NCBI GenBank assembly: GCA_017996075.1
Contig: JAGOHQ010000030.1
Span: 1-9,055 of the forward strand
DNA length: 9,055 nt
Origin: Aliarcobacter sp.
GTDB lineage: Bacteria; Campylobacterota; Campylobacteria; Campylobacterales; Arcobacteraceae
Reading direction: 5' to 3'
The notes under the pieces are model-generated. The model ran no database searches and was not told where the DNA came from. It saw only the letters and a program-made list of their open reading frames with translations. Shown here one piece after another: positions 6,710-9,055 of the stretch (positions are counted from its first letter, which is position 1; each line of letters opens with the position of its first letter). The position numbers and the translations under genes were made by a program.

Positions 6710-6715
6710 TAAATT

Positions 6716-7258
6716 ATGGCAAAAATTTTAGTAACAATTTCAAATGGTTTTGAAGAGATAGAAGCAGTTAGCATAATTGATATTTGCCGCCGTGCAGGAA
6801 TAGAGGTTGTAACTGCTGGAGTTGAAGATAAAGTTTTAATAGGTGCTCATAGCATAAAAATTGAGATGGACAAAAGAGTTGATGAAGTAAATTCAAGTGA
6901 TTTTGATATGATAGTTCTTCCAGGTGGACTTCCAAATGCTTTTACTTTAGCAGATGATAATGATGTTCAAAGACTTTTAAAAGAGTTTGAAGAGAAAAAC
7001 AAAAAAATTGGAGCTATTTGTGCAGCACCTTATGCTCTTCATAAGGCTGGAGTTTTAAACCAAAACTATACTTGTTATCCTAGTTTTGAAAAAAAGATAA
7101 AAGATGATGGCTACCAAGATGATAAAAATGTGGTTACTGATAATAATGTAATCACATCAAGAGGACCAGCAACTGCTATTGATTTTGCTTTGGAGATAGT
7201 AAAAACTTTAAAAGGTGATGATATTTATTTTCAAGTTAAAACAGGACTTTTAGCATAA
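6716..7258 (+). CDS. DJ-1/PfpI (ThiJ/YajL-type) family protein
   Basis: This 180-residue cytosolic protein belongs to the DJ-1/YajL branch of the DJ-1/PfpI superfamily, small oxidative- and carbonyl-stress proteins. Reported activities of relatives include chaperone, glyoxalase and (disputed) deglycase action, so the exact substrate is open. The family nucleophile is C102 in GAICAAPYAL (99-108), partnered by E14 in SNGFEEIEAV (9-18), matching Cys106 and Glu18 of human DJ-1. Other family marks are DICRRAGIEV (22-31), VLPGGLPNA (67-75) and the TSRGPATAIDFALEIV strand-helix (147-162). Two further cysteines are C24 and C120. Length is normal and no key residue is missing. The start has AAGGA (6705-6709) with a six-base spacer, but that site is buried in a strong inverted repeat. 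It is a single gene, divergent from the lipoprotein operon. Confidence 0.92.
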   Translation: MAKILVTISNGFEEIEAVSIIDICRRAGIEVVTAGVEDKVLIGAHSIKIEMDKRVDEVNSSDFDMIVLPGGLPNAFTLADDNDVQRLLKEFEEKNKKIGAICAAPYALHKAGVLNQNYTCYPSFEKKIKDDGYQDDKNVVTDNNVITSRGPATAIDFALEIVKTLKGDDIYFQVKTGLLA

Positions 7259-7261
7259 TTA

Positions 7262-7298
7262 ATATAGGCTCTTTTTGGGCTTATATGATATTAATATC
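7262..7298 (+). other. Hairpin and 12-bp palindrome after the DJ-1 family gene
   Basis: Bases 7262-7271 can pair with 7277-7286 (core GGCTC / GGGCT, two G-U pairs) around a TTTTT loop, starting four bases after the stop codon. The exact palindrome GATATTAATATC follows at 7287-7298. There is no T tract behind the hairpin, so it would be at best a weak terminator. It may instead protect the 3' end of the mRNA, or the palindrome may be a DNA site ahead of dnaE. Confidence 0.35.
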
Positions 7299-7317
7299 TT
7301 CTCAATATATTTTTAGA

Positions 7318-7323
7318 TAAAAT
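7318..7323 (+). promoter_or_regulatory. Candidate -10 box of dnaE (TAAAAT)
   Basis: TAAAAT in TTTTAGATAAAATC lies about 40 bases before the dnaE ATG, preceded by AT-rich DNA without a clear -35 box. The predicted leader is roughly 35 nt. The ribosome site is poor: only AGAAG near 7349-7354, about ten bases from the ATG. Confidence 0.4.
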
Positions 7324-7364
7324 CTTTACTTAAAAAATAAAATAAAATAGAAGATTTATAAAAT

Positions 7365-9055
7365 ATGTCACAAATACCACAATTTACACATTTACACTTA
7401 CATACAGAATATTCACTACTTGATGGTGCAAACAAAATAAAACCTCTTGCAAAAAAACTAAAAGAGTTTGGCATGAAAAGTGTTGCTATGACTGACCATG
7501 GGAATATGTTTGGAGCAATAGATTTTTATAATGCAATGAAAAATGAGGGAATAAAACCAATCATTGGAATGGAAGCATATATTCACAACAGTCAAGATTT
7601 AGCAGATAAGACAAACAGACAAAGATTTCACTTATGCTTATATGCAAAAGATGAGATAGGTTATAAAAATCTTATGTATCTTAGTTCACAAGCTTATATA
7701 AATGGTTTTTACTACTACCCTAGAATAAACAAAGAACTTTTAAAAAATCATTCGCAAGGACTTGTTTGTAGTGCTGCTTGTTTACAAGGTGAGGTAAACT
7801 GGCATCTAAATACTCAAAATGAACGAAATGTTAAAAACGGTGCAAAGGGTTATGAAGAGGCAAAAAAAATAGCACTTGAATACAAAGAGATATTTGGTGA
7901 TGATTTTTATTTAGAAATTATGCGACATGGTATTGGTGACCAGCATTTTGTAGATGACCAGATTTTAAGAATTTCACAAGAAACTGGAATAAAAGTTGTT
8001 GCTACAAATGATACACACTATTTAGAGCAAAAAGATGCTGATGCACATGAAGCATTTATGTGTATTGCTATGAATAAACTTTATGATGATCCAAATAGAT
8101 TAAGACATAGTGTTCATGAGTTTTACTTAAAATCTCCCCAGCAGATATATAAACTTTATGCCGATATTCCAGAAGCCATAGAAGCAACTCAAGAAATTGC
8201 AGATAAATGCAATTTAACAATTAAATTAGGAAATCCAACTCCACCAAACTTTAAATTTACAAGAGATAAATTAAAAGAGTTAAATATAGATATTCCTGAG
8301 CCTCAAAATGAGTACTCTTTGGAAAATGATAAGGTTTTATTTGCTCATGAGTGTAGAGTTGGACTTATAGATAGATTAAAACTTGTTCCACAAAATAAAC
8401 ATCAAGAGTATAAAGATAGATTAGAAACAGAAATTGAGATAATTAATAATATGAAGTTTCCAGGATATATGTTAATTGTTTGGGATTTTGTGAAAGTTGC
8501 AAAAGATATGCAAATTCCTGTAGGTCCAGGAAGAGGAAGTGCTGCTGGAAGTTTAGTTGCATATAGTTTAAAGATTACAGATATTGACCCAATTCCTTAT
8601 GGTTTACTTTTTGAGAGATTTTTAAATCCAGAGCGGGTAAGTATGCCCGATATTGATATGGACTTTTGCCAAAGTCGTCGTGGTGAAATTATCGATTATG
8701 TTGTAAATCAGTATGGAAGAGCAAACGTTGCACAAATTATCACTTTTGGTAAACTTCTAGCAAAAGGGGTGATTAGAGATGTTGCAAGAGTTTTAGATAT
8801 GCCTTATGCAAAAGCTGATGCTATGGCAAAACTAATTCCTGATGAGTTGGGAATTGATTTGAAAAACTCTTGGGAAAAAGAGCCAAAAATAAAAGAGCTT
8901 TGTGAAGCTGACCCACTTGCAGCTAGAGTTTGGGAATATGCTCTTGCTTTAGAGGGATTAAATAGAAATGCAGGAACTCATGCAGCTGGAGTGGTTATAT
9001 CAAATGAACCACTTTGGAATAAAACTCCACTTTTTAAACCAAGTGGACTTGATAC
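7365..9055 (+). CDS. dnaE: DNA polymerase III alpha subunit, N-terminal part (partial)
   Basis: This is the catalytic subunit of the replicative DNA polymerase. The frame is open from the ATG to the window edge, 563 codons of a protein normally near 1,200. Residues 1 to about 280 form the PHP domain: HLHLHTEYSLLDG (9-21), AMTDHGN (41-47), GMEAY (68-72), a histidine in RFHL (H89), EIMRHG (184-189) and ATNDTHY (213-219). The polymerase core follows with FPGYMLIVWDFV, the PVGPGRGSAAGSLVAY palm segment (from residue 385) and the catalytic aspartates in PDIDMDF (D429, D431, D433). ITFGKLLAKGVIRDVARVLD and the finger motif NRNAGTHAAGVVIS also fit. The start is the first ATG before the PHP motif and matches known N-termini, although its ribosome site is weak. 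I found no frameshift on translating it by hand. The tau-binding and OB-fold end lies outside the window. Confidence 0.97.
   Translation, partial: MSQIPQFTHLHLHTEYSLLDGANKIKPLAKKLKEFGMKSVAMTDHGNMFGAIDFYNAMKNEGIKPIIGMEAYIHNSQDLADKTNRQRFHLCLYAKDEIGYKNLMYLSSQAYINGFYYYPRINKELLKNHSQGLVCSAACLQGEVNWHLNTQNERNVKNGAKGYEEAKKIALEYKEIFGDDFYLEIMRHGIGDQHFVDDQILRISQETGIKVVATNDTHYLEQKDADAHEAFMCIAMNKLYDDPNRLRHSVHEFYLKSPQQIYKLYADIPEAIEATQEIADKCNLTIKLGNPTPPNFKFTRDKLKELNIDIPEPQNEYSLENDKVLFAHECRVGLIDRLKLVPQNKHQEYKDRLETEIEIINNMKFPGYMLIVWDFVKVAKDMQIPVGPGRGSAAGSLVAYSLKITDIDPIPYGLLFERFLNPERVSMPDIDMDFCQSRRGEIIDYVVNQYGRANVAQIITFGKLLAKGVIRDVARVLDMPYAKADAMAKLIPDELGIDLKNSWEKEPKIKELCEADPLAARVWEYALALEGLNRNAGTHAAGVVISNEPLWNKTPLFKPSGLD

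Noticed and set aside
6679..6710. 14-bp hairpin read as an intrinsic transcription terminator
   Set aside because: No T tract follows the stem on the plus strand, and the stem ends on the ribosome site of an intact gene. Ribosome-site sequestration is a better reading.

Overview
The window is about 9 kb of strongly AT-rich chromosomal DNA. Arg is mostly AGA, Ile often ATA, and promoters have TATAAT-like -10 boxes in T/A-rich DNA without clear -35 boxes. Together with the protein sequences and the pyrG-recJ order known from Campylobacter, this points to Campylobacterota, most likely an Arcobacter/Aliarcobacter-type organism. The genus is inferred from family resemblance, not from a search.

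Layout, left to right. The C-terminal end of a large restriction-modification type protein (Type IIG/Eco57I-like) enters from the left edge. Next is a stand-alone ccoG, encoding the polyferredoxin accessory protein for cbb3 cytochrome oxidase copper handling, closed by a strong intrinsic terminator. A pyrG-recJ pair follows (CTP synthase and the ssDNA exonuclease RecJ), joined by a one-base TAATG stop/start overlap. recJ runs head-on into two tandem minus-strand genes for paralogous FlgO-family lipoproteins, and the convergent ends share the hexamer TTATAA. A 231-bp divergent intergenic region separates these from a plus-strand DJ-1/PfpI-family gene. Last comes dnaE, the replicative DNA polymerase alpha subunit, which is cut off by the right edge after 563 codons.

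Most of the window is housekeeping: respiration assembly, nucleotide synthesis, repair, replication, envelope/motility lipoproteins and stress protection. The most unusual stretch is the leader of the DJ-1 gene. It contains two small hairpins, then two overlapping perfect inverted repeats that cannot form at the same time. The larger one (14 bp, 3-nt loop) completely buries the Shine-Dalgarno sequence; the smaller (8 bp) would free it. This is the architecture of a translational RNA switch, or alternatively of a DNA operator, and I do not recognise it as a known riboswitch class. Upstream of it, the divergent promoter region holds a 20-bp near-perfect dyad and three AAGCTT boxes within 54 bp that could be regulator sites.

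No tRNA, rRNA, CRISPR array, insertion sequence or prophage gene is visible. No intergenic stretch exceeds 300 bases.
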